NCBI GenBank assembly: GCA_015179045.1
Contig: WHUZ01000015.1
Span: forward strand, 124,001-188,000
DNA length: 64,000 nucleotides
Reading direction: 5' to 3'
From: Kalaharituber pfeilii
Taxonomy: Eukaryota > Ascomycota > Pezizomycetes > Pezizales > Pezizaceae
The position numbers were made by a program, and so were the translations under genes. This document shows, in pieces, positions 10,305-20,999 of this stretch (the stretch's first letter is position 1; each line of letters starts with the position of its first letter). The notes under the pieces were generated by a model. That model was not told where the DNA came from and made no database searches. It saw only the letters and a list, made by a program, of their open reading frames with translations.

Positions 10305-10730
10305 ATGGAAGGAAGGCATGCTGCTGGCAACCTTACCATCATTCACAGCCCCAGAAATGGCGAGCTAATGGGAGCAGTTGACAGCAGAAGGGGCTGGAAG
10401 GCGGTATACACCTTTGTGATCGAGATAGCGGCGAAAGCGGGATTCGGATATTATGAGGGGAAAGAGCAGTCTGTGTATCTTGGAACGATGGCCATGATTT
10501 ATGTTGCTGAACTGTTAGAAGTGGAGGATGAAAAACTATTGTAAACGCCTGGGTATGAGGCTACAGCTATTGGTCATATTGGATTGACAGGCGGTTGCCA
10601 AAAGGTTGGGCTCGGTAGCAGAAGGACGACCGACGCCGGATGGAGCAGGCAGAAAAGTGCAGCGAACCTTTAGAAACGAGGAGGAGCAAAGGTTCAAAGA
10701 CGTGATGCTCATGTGGGCTATAGGGTACAA
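10305..10730 (+). pseudogene. LINE RNase H relic, copy 1
   Basis: The frame 10305-10544 contains VYTFVIEIAAKAGFGYYEGK...YLGTMAMIYVAELLEV, which aligns with the fungal LINE RNase H pattern YxDGSGIxGKVG...LGTxATVYxAEL, the first Asp being lost. The nucleotide similarity to the second relic at 11107-11440 extends about 170 bp further. Confidence 0.55.
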
Positions 10731-10739
10731 AGGGATATA

Positions 10740-11106
10740 ATCTGGAAAGGGATAAAAGGAGAACGAAGGGGCAGATGTGGGGGGTAGGTAGTCTCGTGGG
10801 GGGATAGGGTACCTATCCTACCGGGAAGAGATAGTTCCAGAATCAAGACTAAGGATTGCAGCCAGGTATCGCTTGCACTTAGCGCGGACCTGTTCAACAC
10901 CTCCGGATTGCGTCCATGGCCAGTGGCATCCTGTACTCCCTGCAGCCGCAGCAGCATTACAGACACACCCCTCCAGCAGCCGCAGCATCTACCCCCCCGA
11001 TGGCCCCTCCGGCTGTCCCTTCAGCGGCTGCTCGGACGGGCCCTCCAACGGCCCCTTCGGCGACCCCTCCGAAAGGTCACTCGGTCGGTCGGAACATGAT
11101 CAATTA
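10740..11106. other. No gene recognised; Pro/Ala-codon-rich low-complexity tract
   Basis: The 10950-11080 part is made of CCT/GCA/GCC-rich triplets open in several frames, resembling the variable arrays of the dispersed module. Confidence 0.4.
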
Positions 11107-11450
11107 TTAATGTTTCAAGAGACAGAATTGGCAAAAGTGGCAAATGGAAATGTCTCAAGTGAGGAAATGGGCTGGAGGACGGTATACGCCCATGGAAGTG
11201 GGATAGCAGGCAAAGTCGGATCCAGATATTGAGCGGAAAGAAAAGTCAATGTATCTTGAGACGAGGGCCACGATTAATGATGGAAAACTAATCGCATCAG
11301 AGAAATGGATAATGAAGAGCTATTAATCATATTGGAGTCACAGATGGCGGTCAAAAGATGGAGTCGTATAGCCGAAAGGAAGACCGATGCTGGATGGAGC
11401 GGGCAGAATTCAGCGACACTTTAGAAACGAGGAAGAGTTAGTTGCCGAAT
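11107..11450 (+). pseudogene. LINE RNase H relic, copy 2
   Basis: The frame reads WRTVYAHGSGIAGKVGSRY then a stop at 11230-11232. The motif is the RNase H start YxDGSGI with Asp replaced by His. Downstream sequence matches copy 1 (for example TTTAGAAACGAGGA in both). Confidence 0.6.
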
Positions 11451-11459
11451 AGGGAATAA

Positions 11460-11900
11460 TGTCAGTTAAAATACACAGCTATCCCGGCCACTTGGCGTGG
11501 GCCTGCTCTCTCACCATCCCACCCACCCCACCACCCCACCCCGCTATCCCACCCCACCGCGCTGCAGTTCCACCCGACAACCCCTCCGACAACCTCCCAC
11601 GCAGCTACAGAAGCACTATGTACCCCCACTCGACTCCACCATTTCTCCGACGGTCCTTCCATAGTCCCTTCAGCAGCCCCTCTAATACCTTTGTGACGGT
11701 CCCTCTGACGCACCTCCGGTAGACTCTTCCACAGCTCCTTGGATAACACAAATTGTTCTTTGGCACTCTATAGTGGTCCACTATTCCTATGCTTTTGTGG
11801 TATTTTTCTTTTTTCTTTCCTTGCATGGCCAGTTTCTCAATGTCTTATATCCATTGAAATATTGTACCAATAGCATCTTTCTTGTGATAAATTGGCGATA
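11460..11900 (-). repeat. Dispersed repeat module, copy 2
   Basis: Minus-strand order as at 9760-10160: GATGCTATTGGTACAAT, a degenerate central part, then a triplet-rich variable array (near 11500-11740). Confidence 0.5.
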
Positions 11901-12390
11901 CGTGGGCTTGAACTTGCGGATACACTGGACTTCAGAGAGACCAGGTCTATAGGGTCAGCGGAGGAAACCTGGCTAAACTGGATGCAAATTCCAAAGCGTG
12001 GGGTTATGTTACCTCGCACAAAAAACACTCCAGGGTGCGCACTTGCTGGCAGCATTCTGCTGACATTCTGCGAGTATATGGGCTTGTAGGTATACGGAGG
12101 GGTTTAAACTTGCATCTACACAGGACATTCAGACAGACCAGATCTAAAATACGGTTGGCGGAGGAAGTCCGGCTCAGTTGAGCATGAATCTAAAGCGAGG
12201 GGAGGCGTACCACTTAAAAACCAAGTGGTGGGCTGCAAACAGACCAGGTCAATTATATGGTTGGCGGAGGCAGCCTGGCTTGGTTGGGAGTGAATCCAAA
12301 ACGGAGAGGGAGTATAACTCTGTAAAAATCAGCAAACAACTTGTGGTTGTGTCCACAACGGTTGTGCACACGGGGATTCGGTTCGGAGAG
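11890..12390 (+). repeat. Three degenerate tandem copies of a ~160-bp repeat
   Basis: Shared motifs in each copy: AGACCAGGTCTA or AGACCAGATCTA, GGTTGGCGGAGG, CCTGGCT, and a segment near AATCCAAAACG. Reverse-complement copies occur near 27725, 30990, 31100, 43385, 46985 and 47100. Confidence 0.6.
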
Positions 12391-12399
12391 TGAACTTCA

Positions 12400-13320
12400 G
12401 CTCACGATGTGATGTTTACTTTATTTTATTTTATTTTTTATTAGCAGCACAGTTGCAAAAAAAAATTTTTAAATCAGTAACGATAAGTTATAACTAGGAC
12501 AAAAACTGCTACGGTAAGACATCAGCAAGGCTGCACATCTCCCGACACTTGAGAATACAGAACAGGTACAGGTAACACGCCACACAAGGTTTTGACTACC
12601 CCCTAGAAATTGTTTCTTTTTTCGAGGGAGGGGAGGCGCAATTAAGCCTTTCATTTCATGCGACTGGGCAAGATGCCGGAGGTGGTGGACGCAGTACGTT
12701 CCCCAAACCCTTCCAACCGGGGGCATCGAGGCAAGCTTCACTTTGCCTTGACGGCGGGCTTTCGCCATGTTGCTTATCCTACTCATAAACTATGCAAAAA
12801 TCCTCTGTTCGTCAAAGAGTATGCTCTGCTGTCTCCTCATCTCCAGTCCGGAGGAGGAGAGGTAACAACGTGACCCACGAGAGGGTAATACGATGCGTAG
12901 CGGAAGAATAAGGATAGCGGGGCAAGCGCTATAGAGAAAGATAATGGTGCAAACGGAGGCAGCAATGGAGTGGAGGCACGGAGGAAGGCAACGAGGAGAG
13001 GAGTTGAGCGACTCTATGGTATTAAGTGGGTGCGGGTTTCCGCAGACTATATACTTAGAAAGCGAGACGACTATACCCAAATGGTAGCCGTAGATATAAG
13101 CAACAAACTTGTACAGTTTCGTAAAGAAAAGACGAAGTAACACAAGCTGTATGCGAGTTCGAAACAAATCCCAGCTGAATGTGATATCCGAAGTAATTCC
13201 GAGAAATAAATGAAAGAATTACAATATACGAGATAACCATAGCAACCATCCATGTAAACGACATGTGAAACGAAGATAAGAAAGAATTAAGCCAATAAAA
13301 CTATAACAGAACGTGTATGT
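12400..13320. other. No gene recognised
   Basis: Contains an ATTTT-rich run at 12420-12440 and scattered short frames without family signature. Confidence 0.45.
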
Positions 13321-13447
13321 CAGTCTCGAACCAGACTACCGCTTAGTGGCTGACTAAGCTACTCCACACTACAAGTTCTCCCACGAAGCAACCGCGTAGT
13401 GTGGAGTAGCTTAGTCAGCCACTAAGCGGTAGTCTGGTTCGAGACTG
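13321..13447. mobile_element. 127-bp perfect hairpin MITE with 9-bp target duplication (Mutator-like size)
   Basis: The arms 13321-13372 and 13396-13447 are exact 52-bp reverse complements (CAGTCTCGAACCAGACTACC at the left end) around a 23-bp loop. CGTGTATGT occurs directly before (13312-13320) and after (13448-13456), a 9-bp target duplication as made by Mutator-like transposases. Each arm contains smaller hairpins (GCTTAGT/ACTAAGC; AGTCT/AGACT), and the right arm has a B-box-like GGTTCGAGACT. Confidence 0.9.
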
Positions 13448-13456
13448 CGTGTATGT

Positions 13457-14460
13457 CGTGAAAATAGAAGGCGGGATCAGACTGTCCGTTTTGACAAGAG
13501 GATCCTAGTGTGTAAGTAGTGAATACATCCCGGATGTCCTCGTAGTTCGCAAGGTCCTATCGGTTTCCAAGCCCCAGATCTGTCAGCCGCTGACGACACA
13601 ATGCGGGGTACCACTGTGCTTGGCGGCCTGACCTATATAGGTGCGGGATGCGGCAGCTACTGAACTGCATAGCGGGACTCGGGGTATGATATAGGTGCTT
13701 AAAACAGGAGCAATTGGCAAGTACGACAAGTCATAGGAGTGTTTTTCGCAAACAATTCAAAAGTAATTGTACATGTACCTTGATGGATACCAGCATAGAC
13801 TTATGCTTGTCGGCGGTGCAGGGATAAGAGAAATGGCGTGCGCTGGACGGTGGATTTTTCGGGGTCCCAGTTCAAGCCGTTGGCTTGGAGAGTTACGGCC
13901 AATATATGTATAGAAGCTTTTTTAGAGCATTGTATACATACTACTACATATACTCAGGGTAACTTGACGCCCGTTGCAAAAAAGGGCTGTCAGGACACTC
14001 GGGGGAGCCGGGAACCCCATTTTCTTTCGTGTGAATACCATGGTGCCGCACTCCCATTTTTCAATCTCTTCCTTCTACTCTTTCTAAAAAGCGGTGATGG
14101 GTAATGCATTTTTGGATAAGGAATATGCTGTGATAGTATACACATTTACAACTGTCCCTCGTACCAGACTCCTCCCCCCCTTCCCCCACCTCAATCCATA
14201 TTCCTCCTACTCCGGCCCTTACTGCGCATTCTCACCTTGAAGGATCAAGAATGTGGTATCTATTACCAGTACCGCTATCCCTTGCCAAGCAACCGAGTAG
14301 TGTTTGCTTCCTCCGGAACAATGTTTGTGATAAAGAAAAGGTTTATGTGGTGTTAGATATATGTTTCATTTGTGATATCGTGCGGTGCGAGGTAGGGGGT
14401 AAGGAGTACCCGTGCCGACGCCCGCTCCTATCCAGACCCTCACCGTGACCTCCTCATCTT
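13457..14460. other. Intergenic, no gene recognised
   Basis: No coding signature. The last part is the 3' flank of the frataxin gene. Confidence 0.45.
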
Positions 14461-14467
14461 TCCTCAA

Positions 14468-15139
14468 TCATTGCTCCTCGCCTCCCACCTCCACCCCCTC
14501 CCCAATCTCCCTCTTCAAATACTCCCCCAAACTTGTCCCATATCCATCCCCCTTCCTTAAACACACCCATCTTCCCCTTGGCAAACCTTCTCCTCCCTCC
14601 TCACCCTTCTCTCCCCCCTCCGCCGCCGCAATCCAATCAAATCTTCTCGGGCCACTGATCGGCGAACTTAGCCACAGCTGGCGATTCGGCGGCTGCTTAT
14701 TGAGCAACCAGATCCCTCTATCCGTTGTGATAGTCAGCACATCTGCGGAGAACTCGACATCGCTGAGCTCCACATTGGTGGGAGGCATGTCGGGGCTCAA
14801 GTCGCACAGGGCTTCGAGGGAAAAGAGAATGTGGTCAAGGGTGTAGTTAGCAAGGGCGTGGAATTGGTTCAGTTCGAGGGGCGTAGGGGTCAGTTCTGCG
14901 AGCTCGGATTCGGCAGGGCAAGCGCTGTCTGTAGAGGCATAGCGGTGAGGCGGGAAAGCCGGTGGGTGGTGCGATATTAGTTGTATCGATGGAGTTATGC
15001 GCGGTATAGATGCTCCTGATGAGGATACCAATGGTGTGCATGCTATTGCGGGAATGGTGATTCGCCGACTGGCCCTAGCAGTTGCATGTCGCATACCCCG
15101 CAACAGAAATGCCGAAGCAGATCGAGCAGGCACCGCCAT
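14468..15139 (-). CDS. YFH1: Frataxin, mitochondrial iron-sulfur cluster assembly protein
   Basis: Single-exon gene of 223 aa. Residues 1-70 are rich in Arg, Ala and Ser (AVPARSASAFLLRGMRHATA), as expected of a cleaved mitochondrial presequence. The frataxin fold follows: FHALANYTLDHILFSLEAL (helix 1, acidic face), VELSDVEFSADVLTITTDRG, the family signature WLLNKQPPNRQLWLSSPISG, then RFDW, RWVCLRKG and GTSLGEYLKREIG. Frataxin acts in the mitochondrial matrix as an allosteric activator and iron-binding partner of the Nfs1-Isd11-Isu complex. Two lineage features: an extra Glu/Gly-rich loop (AAAEGGEKGEEGGEGL) after RFDW and a GDGY insertion between KG and GTSL. The only clear housekeeping gene in the left half. 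Confidence 0.93.
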   Translation of the reverse strand: MAVPARSASAFLLRGMRHATARASRRITIPAIACTPLVSSSGASIPRITPSIQLISHHPPAFPPHRYASTDSACPAESELAELTPTPLELNQFHALANYTLDHILFSLEALCDLSPDMPPTNVELSDVEFSADVLTITTDRGIWLLNKQPPNRQLWLSSPISGPRRFDWIAAAEGGEKGEEGGEGLPRGRWVCLRKGDGYGTSLGEYLKREIGEGVEVGGEEQ

Positions 15140-16580
15140 CCTCCAATTGGACTGAAATGCCGCTACGGAGTGGTTACTTTTTCAGCTGTCGAGAGTGTGA
15201 AATTGATAGAAGTTGCAATCATCGGCGTGCCGAGGTTTCAGAAAACTGTTGCGGGCCGTTGGCGCAGCCAATGGCGTCAACGTTCAGGGGTTTGGTACCT
15301 GTTCTTGGCATGTTAAGCTCGAAGTGTCAAATTGAATGAATTTCAATAAGTATGCATAAGCTTCAGAGAAAATGCCTAATATCATATACCATGGAAAATG
15401 CACGGATATACGGTATCTAACATGCCATACAGATTTTTATTTCAGCAATAAAGCAACCTTAGGCAAATGATTGCGTGTAAGCCTGTTCGACATGAATTAA
15501 GAAGCTCGGCATACATTTCATAGTTTGCGCCAGTCTTGCCATCTACGAATGTATCCGCCTGCAGCTGCAATGTCTTGAAAAAGCAACATCGTTCTAAGCT
15601 TTTGAAATGCACCGAATTCAGCGTACGCTAGATTTCCACAATCGGAATACAGTTGATGTCAATTACATAGCGTGCGAGTTTGATTCAGCCGTATGGGTTG
15701 AAGTCAACACTGCGTGAATTAAATTCGGCGGCGTACATGATATTTTACAGGTTCTGGATTGGGATTCAACGGCGAGAGTATGAGGATAAATTTCAGTGTA
15801 CGAGTCGAATTCAGCTGTGGAGAGACATTTGGGAGTAGCTTACATCATAGCATGCGACTTAAAGAGATATAGGCTCGTAACGACCACAGAGTTATCCACC
15901 GGCCACGCCGTCGTACAAAAAAAATATATTAAAAACCAAAATTCTAAACGAGTTACCGGCTCCGGCTTCTAATTGTTCATCATTAGAATTTCTAACTCCT
16001 AAGAGATCAAGTGCTGGAACCGGAGCATTACAGTCCCTTGAACTAGGAATCACACACCACACCCACCTAGCCGGACCCGCCGACACCGCGAAAACCGCTT
16101 CAGCGGGTCCCGACGCCCTACAGTTCCGTCGGCAGGCCCTCCAGCAGCCGATTGTAGTTCGCACCCTCTCACACCTGTAACGGCGGACGTGGTCTGGGGC
16201 CCGTGGGTGACGGCGATCTACGGAGCGCAGGCAGGAGGCGGCAGGCGGCAGTTCAGCAGTTCGCGGCAGCAAGGCGGTTCAGCGGTTCACAGCGGTACAG
16301 CAGTTCAGCGGATCGGCACAGCAGGTAACCACTCTACTTAATAGAAACTAAATACAAGAGGTTGCGTAAAGAGAAAAAGGAAAGGAGAACACACAGCCAT
16401 GAACACCACTTATATAGACTTTCGAGACTGCAATACGCACTCAGGTCACATCCATTTTACCCGTATATATTGTACCGACATCCTGAAATGCTTGTCAGAG
16501 GTCATCTTTTAGCGTGAAGCTATTTACCCGGCTCGCTATACAATATCCCGTTACACACCTCTCCTTCAACTACACGCTCG
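15140..16580. other. Intergenic; degenerate periodic motif and short tandem repeat
   Basis: 15600-15850 repeats AATTCAGCGTACG-like motifs at irregular spacing. 16250-16325 is a CAGCGGTTCAG-type short tandem repeat. TGGAACCGGAGCATTA occurs at 16015 and again just left of the TIR element at 8163. No gene seen; the 126-aa minus frame at 15892-16272 lacks any family feature. Confidence 0.45.
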
Positions 16581-19023
16581 ATGGCAAGTTCAACAGCATG
16601 CTCTCGCACCCCCTCTCTCACCACTTGTAAACTGTACCCCCTATACCGCCTCTCAATTGTACCCCCTGTCCCCGAAGATGTTGAAAAGCATATTACTCTT
16701 CTGGATGCTATCTCACTGCTACTCGTTGCCCGCCGAAGATCTGATGTTGCTGCAGTTGGCCTTTTCGTTGGTGACAAGGGATTCCCTGCTTTATACTATG
16801 CAAAGAATGCTCCATGCACTGATACAGAGAAAGCGCATGTTAGCTCAATAGTATCTTTTATTAAAAACGAGGCTGATAAAGATACAAAGGCAAAAGTGGC
16901 AGCAGAATTGTTCCAGCTCGTTTTGCCTTTCTGCAAACAAAAGGTGTGGCAGAGATTGAAAAAGCTGCAGCAACAGTTAAGAGGCAACGGGTGGGATGGG
17001 CTAGATCCCAATGAGCTCCGTACGAAAATTGGTGAAACGTTTAACGTGCCCGAAGTAGTAACGATCTGCCCCCCTGTAACGATCCATCCTCTTGGCACTC
17101 CTCGTCATACATTCCTCGCTCTACTACGTATTTTGGATATATTGCAATTATAGAAATTGCTTAACATTCCATAGTACATAAACACTTATAAAAGAAGCGA
17201 TTAATAGTAACATCTGGAACAGAACTAAGACCTTTAGGAATTGTTAATCGTAAAGCATCAAAATTATACTCACAATTATTATGAGTATAATGGAGTCTGG
17301 CGAGAGACTTATGCTCCACGTTGATATTTGAACTCAATAGTAGAAAAATCTACATCCACTATATTTTTCATGAGCTCTTTATAAACATCTACCACCATGT
17401 TCAACTCTTGAACCTCCTGCTCATTCTGTTCCTCCTCTTCTAGATCACTCTCAAACTCATCCACCGAAGACTCCTCACTTTCACTATATACAAGTGGTCT
17501 GGGGATGTCCATCTCTATTGCAGGTGGCTCGACGGCATCTACTTCCACCAAAAGTGCTCTCTTTTTCTCTTTCCTAGCAGCAACAGCATTTAATATAGCT
17601 CTTCTTTTCTTGGTAGGACGAGCCATTATGGTGAATGCCGGAATATCAGTAGAACTGCACATATTTAGTTAATATTCATAGATAAATAGAAGTTATAAAA
17701 TTGCACTCACCTGTAGAAGCTTAATTCAAGTTGTCCGAAATTAAAAACTGTTGCAATGTGGAGATATGAGGCACCCAAAAGTCTCAAGAGGAACAAAGAG
17801 AGTGGGCGAGCGGGGCAGCATGAGCTACATGGGTCAGGAATTTGGTGTATTAGTCAGCAGGCGGCCAAATGTTACATGTGGTCCCTTACTGGTGCACTCC
17901 ACCATACGAAAATTAGTGAAACGTTTTGATATTCACCGGAAGCAACGAATTTTCTCAATGATTTGTTGAGAAAAATAAAAGGGCTGGAGCCATTTCCTGA
18001 GAATCTTCGGAAATTCCTTCAAACAATATTAGCGGTCGATCCTTCTACAATGGAGAACGACCCTGGGAGATTGTTCATTTTTACCTACGTTGCATCAAGC
18101 ATTGTAAGTGCCAATCATAATCACGCTATTTGGTGCAATAGGTTAGCAGAGTAACGTGGGTACTTTCTGACGAGTTTTCTAAGGGCGATGCACTTTGCCA
18201 TGGACTAAGAGGTCAATGTATGGACCACCCTGCAACGGCGCATCAGCAAGTTCGGAGATTACTTTACAAGTGTCGCTCTGATTTCATTGTGGGCAACCGA
18301 CAAAACACCAAATGCACAATCCCAGCGTAAGGTCTTCACAATGGCAGAAGTAGCTATCTCTTCTAACCATTTAACATTGACAACGTGCTAACGCCGAATC
18401 CACAGGTGCCAGGTATTCCTGACCCAATTCCTGTGAGAGTGCCAACAGACTACCTCACGATTGTGAACCTATACACGCAGAGAAACTCGCAGAAGCCAGG
18501 CGACGGGGTTCCAATCACCCGCTCAGCCCTCCGAGCTCAATTCCCGACATTCAATGGATTGCCCGAAGTAGAGCCTCCTTATACCTCTACATCTGAACTC
18601 AGGGAGTCGGTCCACTGCGAATGCAGTGTGGCTATCCATATCCGATCTCTACTCGTAGATAAGAACTTTACTAATACACCTCATATCAAAATTGGGGTCT
18701 CTAAACAAAGCTGTCTCCTCTGCCATGAATTCCTTTTAGCGCTAAATGCCAATGACTCCGAACACTGTACTCGTCCCGTTTACCTAACATCTGGGTGCCA
18801 TAGGAAGGTGCCATCAACCTGGCGGGCACCATTTGGTGCCCCCCAGGCTTGTATACGGCGAGTGGAGGAACGCGTTCAGGTTGGTTTAGACTCAGTTATA
18901 CATTTGGCAAGGAATCGCCGCAGGAGCGATTCAGCTGAATTGAGGACGCCAAAATATATTGCGACGAAGGAATGCCTGACTGACGAGTCGGGGGACAATG
19001 GAATCTTTGATGACACTGATTGA
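16581..19023 (+). pseudogene. OTT_1508-like zinc deaminase, split by a DNA element
   Basis: N-terminal part 16581-17042 (PEDVEKHITLLDAISLLLVA, then KVWQRLKKLQQQL). Middle part from 17905 (ETF, TGA, then SPEATNFLNDLLRKIKGLEP, FVASSIV-like helix, NVWTTLQRRISKFGDYF). C-terminal part 18385-19023, with the deaminase signature VHCECSV (HxE zinc/catalytic motif) and SKQSCLLC (CxxC zinc ligands), then SGCHRKVPSTWRAP. This combination defines the fungal OTT_1508 deaminase family, predicted nucleic-acid or nucleotide deaminases expanded in fungi with largely unknown targets. An 862-bp insertion (17043-17904), an in-frame TGA just after it and degenerate sequence at 18150-18380 make it a likely pseudogene. 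Catalytic residues themselves remain intact. Confidence 0.75.
17043..17904 (-). mobile_element. Internally deleted DDE element inside the deaminase gene
   Basis: Flanked by a 22-bp near-exact direct repeat (TACGAAAATTGGTGAAACGT at 17021; same with one change at 17905). The minus strand carries an ORF at 17662-17309 (MARPTKKRRAILNA... near its start, long acidic middle, possible transposase N-terminus). In another frame at about 17290-17150 is NNCEYNFDALR...INRFFYKCLCTMEC, which resembles the transposase C-terminus at 5323-5733. The catalytic core is missing. The 22-bp flank is longer than expected for a Tc1-like element, so the ends or mechanism are uncertain. Confidence 0.55.
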
Positions 19024-19323
19024 TTACTGTAATTCACCGCCAAGCGAGCCACCCCGCCAAACGAGCCCACTTTCTCACCAAAACTGACCACTCGCTAGTG
19101 CATATATCTCCACCACAATAAAAAATTCTTATTTGCCCCTTTTAACAAGGTTAAATCAGTCACTCTTTCTATCCTGTACATATAATTTTGTGGTGGTTAA
19201 GGAATCATGGCTCCGCACATTTTTGCAAGCTTCTTGGCATACACTTTCGCAGTAGTAAAATTGTAAGGTCTGCACCCTGCAATAAATTTGATAAAAATAT
19301 TAAGATTTGTGAATATGTAATTG

Positions 19324-19325
<2 letters not shown>
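19024..19325. other. Intergenic, 3' flank of deaminase pseudogene
   Basis: AT-rich, nothing recognised. Confidence 0.4.
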
Positions 19326-19359
<34 letters not shown>

Positions 19360-19640
19360 CATTAATCGCATGCCGCCCTACGGGCTATGGCGATTTAGGT
19401 ACATAAGAGATAAATAAGGAAAAAATAAAAGGGTGAGTGCCCACAGTCCCGCAAGTGAGGTGGGTGAAAACAAAGAAGTCAAAAACCGCAAACCGAAATG
19501 TCGTGTCCGTGTTTGCCCGTGGCTATCAGTGTCACAGGCGGAAAGAGGAGGAAAAGAAAAGCAGGCGAAAATGTAATTGCATTGTATATAAAAGTATAAA
19601 AAGAGCAATGAAGCGATTTCTGCAGTGGTTGTGAAGATAT
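19326..19640 (-). mobile_element. Retroelement 3' end with 29-nt poly(A) (minus strand)
   Basis: A run of about 29 T (19326-19354) on the plus strand is followed by CATGCCGCCCTACGGGCTAT and GGCGATTTAGGTACATAAGA. The same arrangement (T-rich tract, then GTGTGCTGTCCAATGGGCTA, CGA...TTACATAGGA) recurs at about 49395-49480. Shared tail plus poly(A) indicates a LINE- or SINE-type retroelement; its coding part is not seen. Confidence 0.6.
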
Positions 19641-19644
19641 TCAT

Positions 19645-20240
19645 GATATTAGCTTTCTCCTAAAAACTATTTGTATGTGAAAGCTGCCAACACAAGGTAT
19701 TGGGATTCTTGCATTGTCAATTGCTCTATTTAGAGGGAGAAAAGTATAGTACATAATGTACTGTATAGATAAGGCTCTTCGGTTCCCATTCAAGGCCATT
19801 ATCAGTGAGACAATTGGGAGGATTGCAATAGAATCTGGTAAGCATTTTGTATGAGAATCCCATATAAACTAGTGCCAACACATTGTAGAAAAATGCGATG
19901 ATATATATCATAAGTCCCCCAAACTATGTATTGGTAAAAACAAATAGGCTCAGAACGAAGTATGTGGTCTTATTTAGTTTACATGCAAACCGCATAGAGA
20001 ATGCTTTGGTGGGTGATATGGCGGCGAGAGAACTCTATATCAGTTCACATATAAAGTGCTGAAGATGGCAATACTTAAAACTTTCCCATCTTATATATTC
20101 ATGCTTACGAGATTGTATATGCATCATTCACACCTTCATTATATCTCCATGCTGTCCCTTACCTAAGTACTCATGAGTAGCCCTATAATTCTACTGTATA
20201 TCTTATATATAGGACCTGATGTGTATTCTATTATGCCACT
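19645..20240. other. AT-rich, no gene seen
   Basis: Unique AT-rich sequence left of the segmental duplication. Confidence 0.45.
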
Positions 20241-20284
20241 ACTATTATTAAACAAATATAGCTATTATATAGTTGATGTAGGCT

Positions 20285-20360
20285 TTCTTTTTTTTTTTTT
20301 TTTTAATTTCACGTAACCCCGCTTGCAGCTGTTCGCCATGGTAGGGCAGACATTTCAGGT
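20285..20360 (-). mobile_element. Retroposon 3' end with poly(A), copy A
   Basis: A run of T followed by AATTTCACGTAACCCCGCTT and GCAGCTGTTCGCCATGG. Its reverse complement matches the 61-bp insertion at 4628-4688 (CTGCCATGGCAAACAACTGC, AAGCGGGGT...). The upstream extent of the retroposon, towards about 21400, is not defined. Confidence 0.6.
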
Positions 20361-20515
20361 AAAAAAGATGTCATTGATGTATGTGCGTACCGTCCAGACA
20401 GCGTATTTCAAGGTTCCCTCAGAGCCTTGACCTTGTGTGCCGACACGTAACTCACGGTGTTCTGACCTGGGGCTGACGCCTTCACAAAGTATCTCCGACT
20501 GCACTTGTTCCACCT

Positions 20516-20990
20516 AGTGAGCGGCACGAGCTAGCTCGAGCCGAGCTGGAGGGTGAGCTCGAGCTGGCGTGGCATGAGCTCGAGCCTGGATTGATTATAT
20601 ACATAATATTGACCTCGAGCTCAAACGAGCCAAGATCATGCTTGTGTTTTTCTTGACAGCCCGCTAAAATGCTTAGCCAGTGCAAGGTTTCATAAACTGT
20701 AAATACCTAATATAGTAATAATTAGAGACTTGGAGCTCATTCTGACCTACCAACAACTTCGAAATGCACAATTTAGCTGATAGTAGTGAGAAAGATGAAA
20801 ATTTTAGCTTAGTTTAGTTTAGTTTGTCAATATTATGTATATAATCAATCCAGGCTCGAGCTCATGCCACGCCAGCTCGAGCCAGCTCGAGCCGAGCTCA
20901 CTTACTCACGAGCTGGCTCGAGCTCACCCTCCAGCTCGGCTCGAGCTAGCTCGTGCCGCTCACTACTCGGCTCGTGCCGCTCACTAGAAC
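20516..20990. mobile_element. Foldback/TIR element (475 bp), copy A only
   Basis: The left arm (20516-20612) starts AGTGAGCGGCACGAGCTAGC and its complement occupies about 20825-20985, ending GCTCGTGCCGCTCACT. The right arm contains an extra partial copy of the terminus. TTCCACCT lies on both sides (20508-20515 and 20991-20998), while copy B has one TTCCACCT at the empty site (about 34084). The 8-bp duplication would fit hAT-type transposition; there is no ORF. Confidence 0.85.
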
Positions 20991-20999
20991 TTCCACCTC

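Noticed and set aside
13396..13447. tRNA gene suggested by the B-box-like GGTTCGAGACT
   Set aside because: No acceptor stem or anticodon arm can be folded; the perfect inverted repeat with a target duplication explains the sequence better.
14412..14846. Plus ORF opposite the frataxin 3' part
   Set aside because: Shadow of the frataxin coding strand; Pro/Ser-rich with no signature.
15892..16272. 126-codon minus ORF as a gene
   Set aside because: Composition is driven by the GC-rich short repeats; no domain, no introns, no conserved motif.
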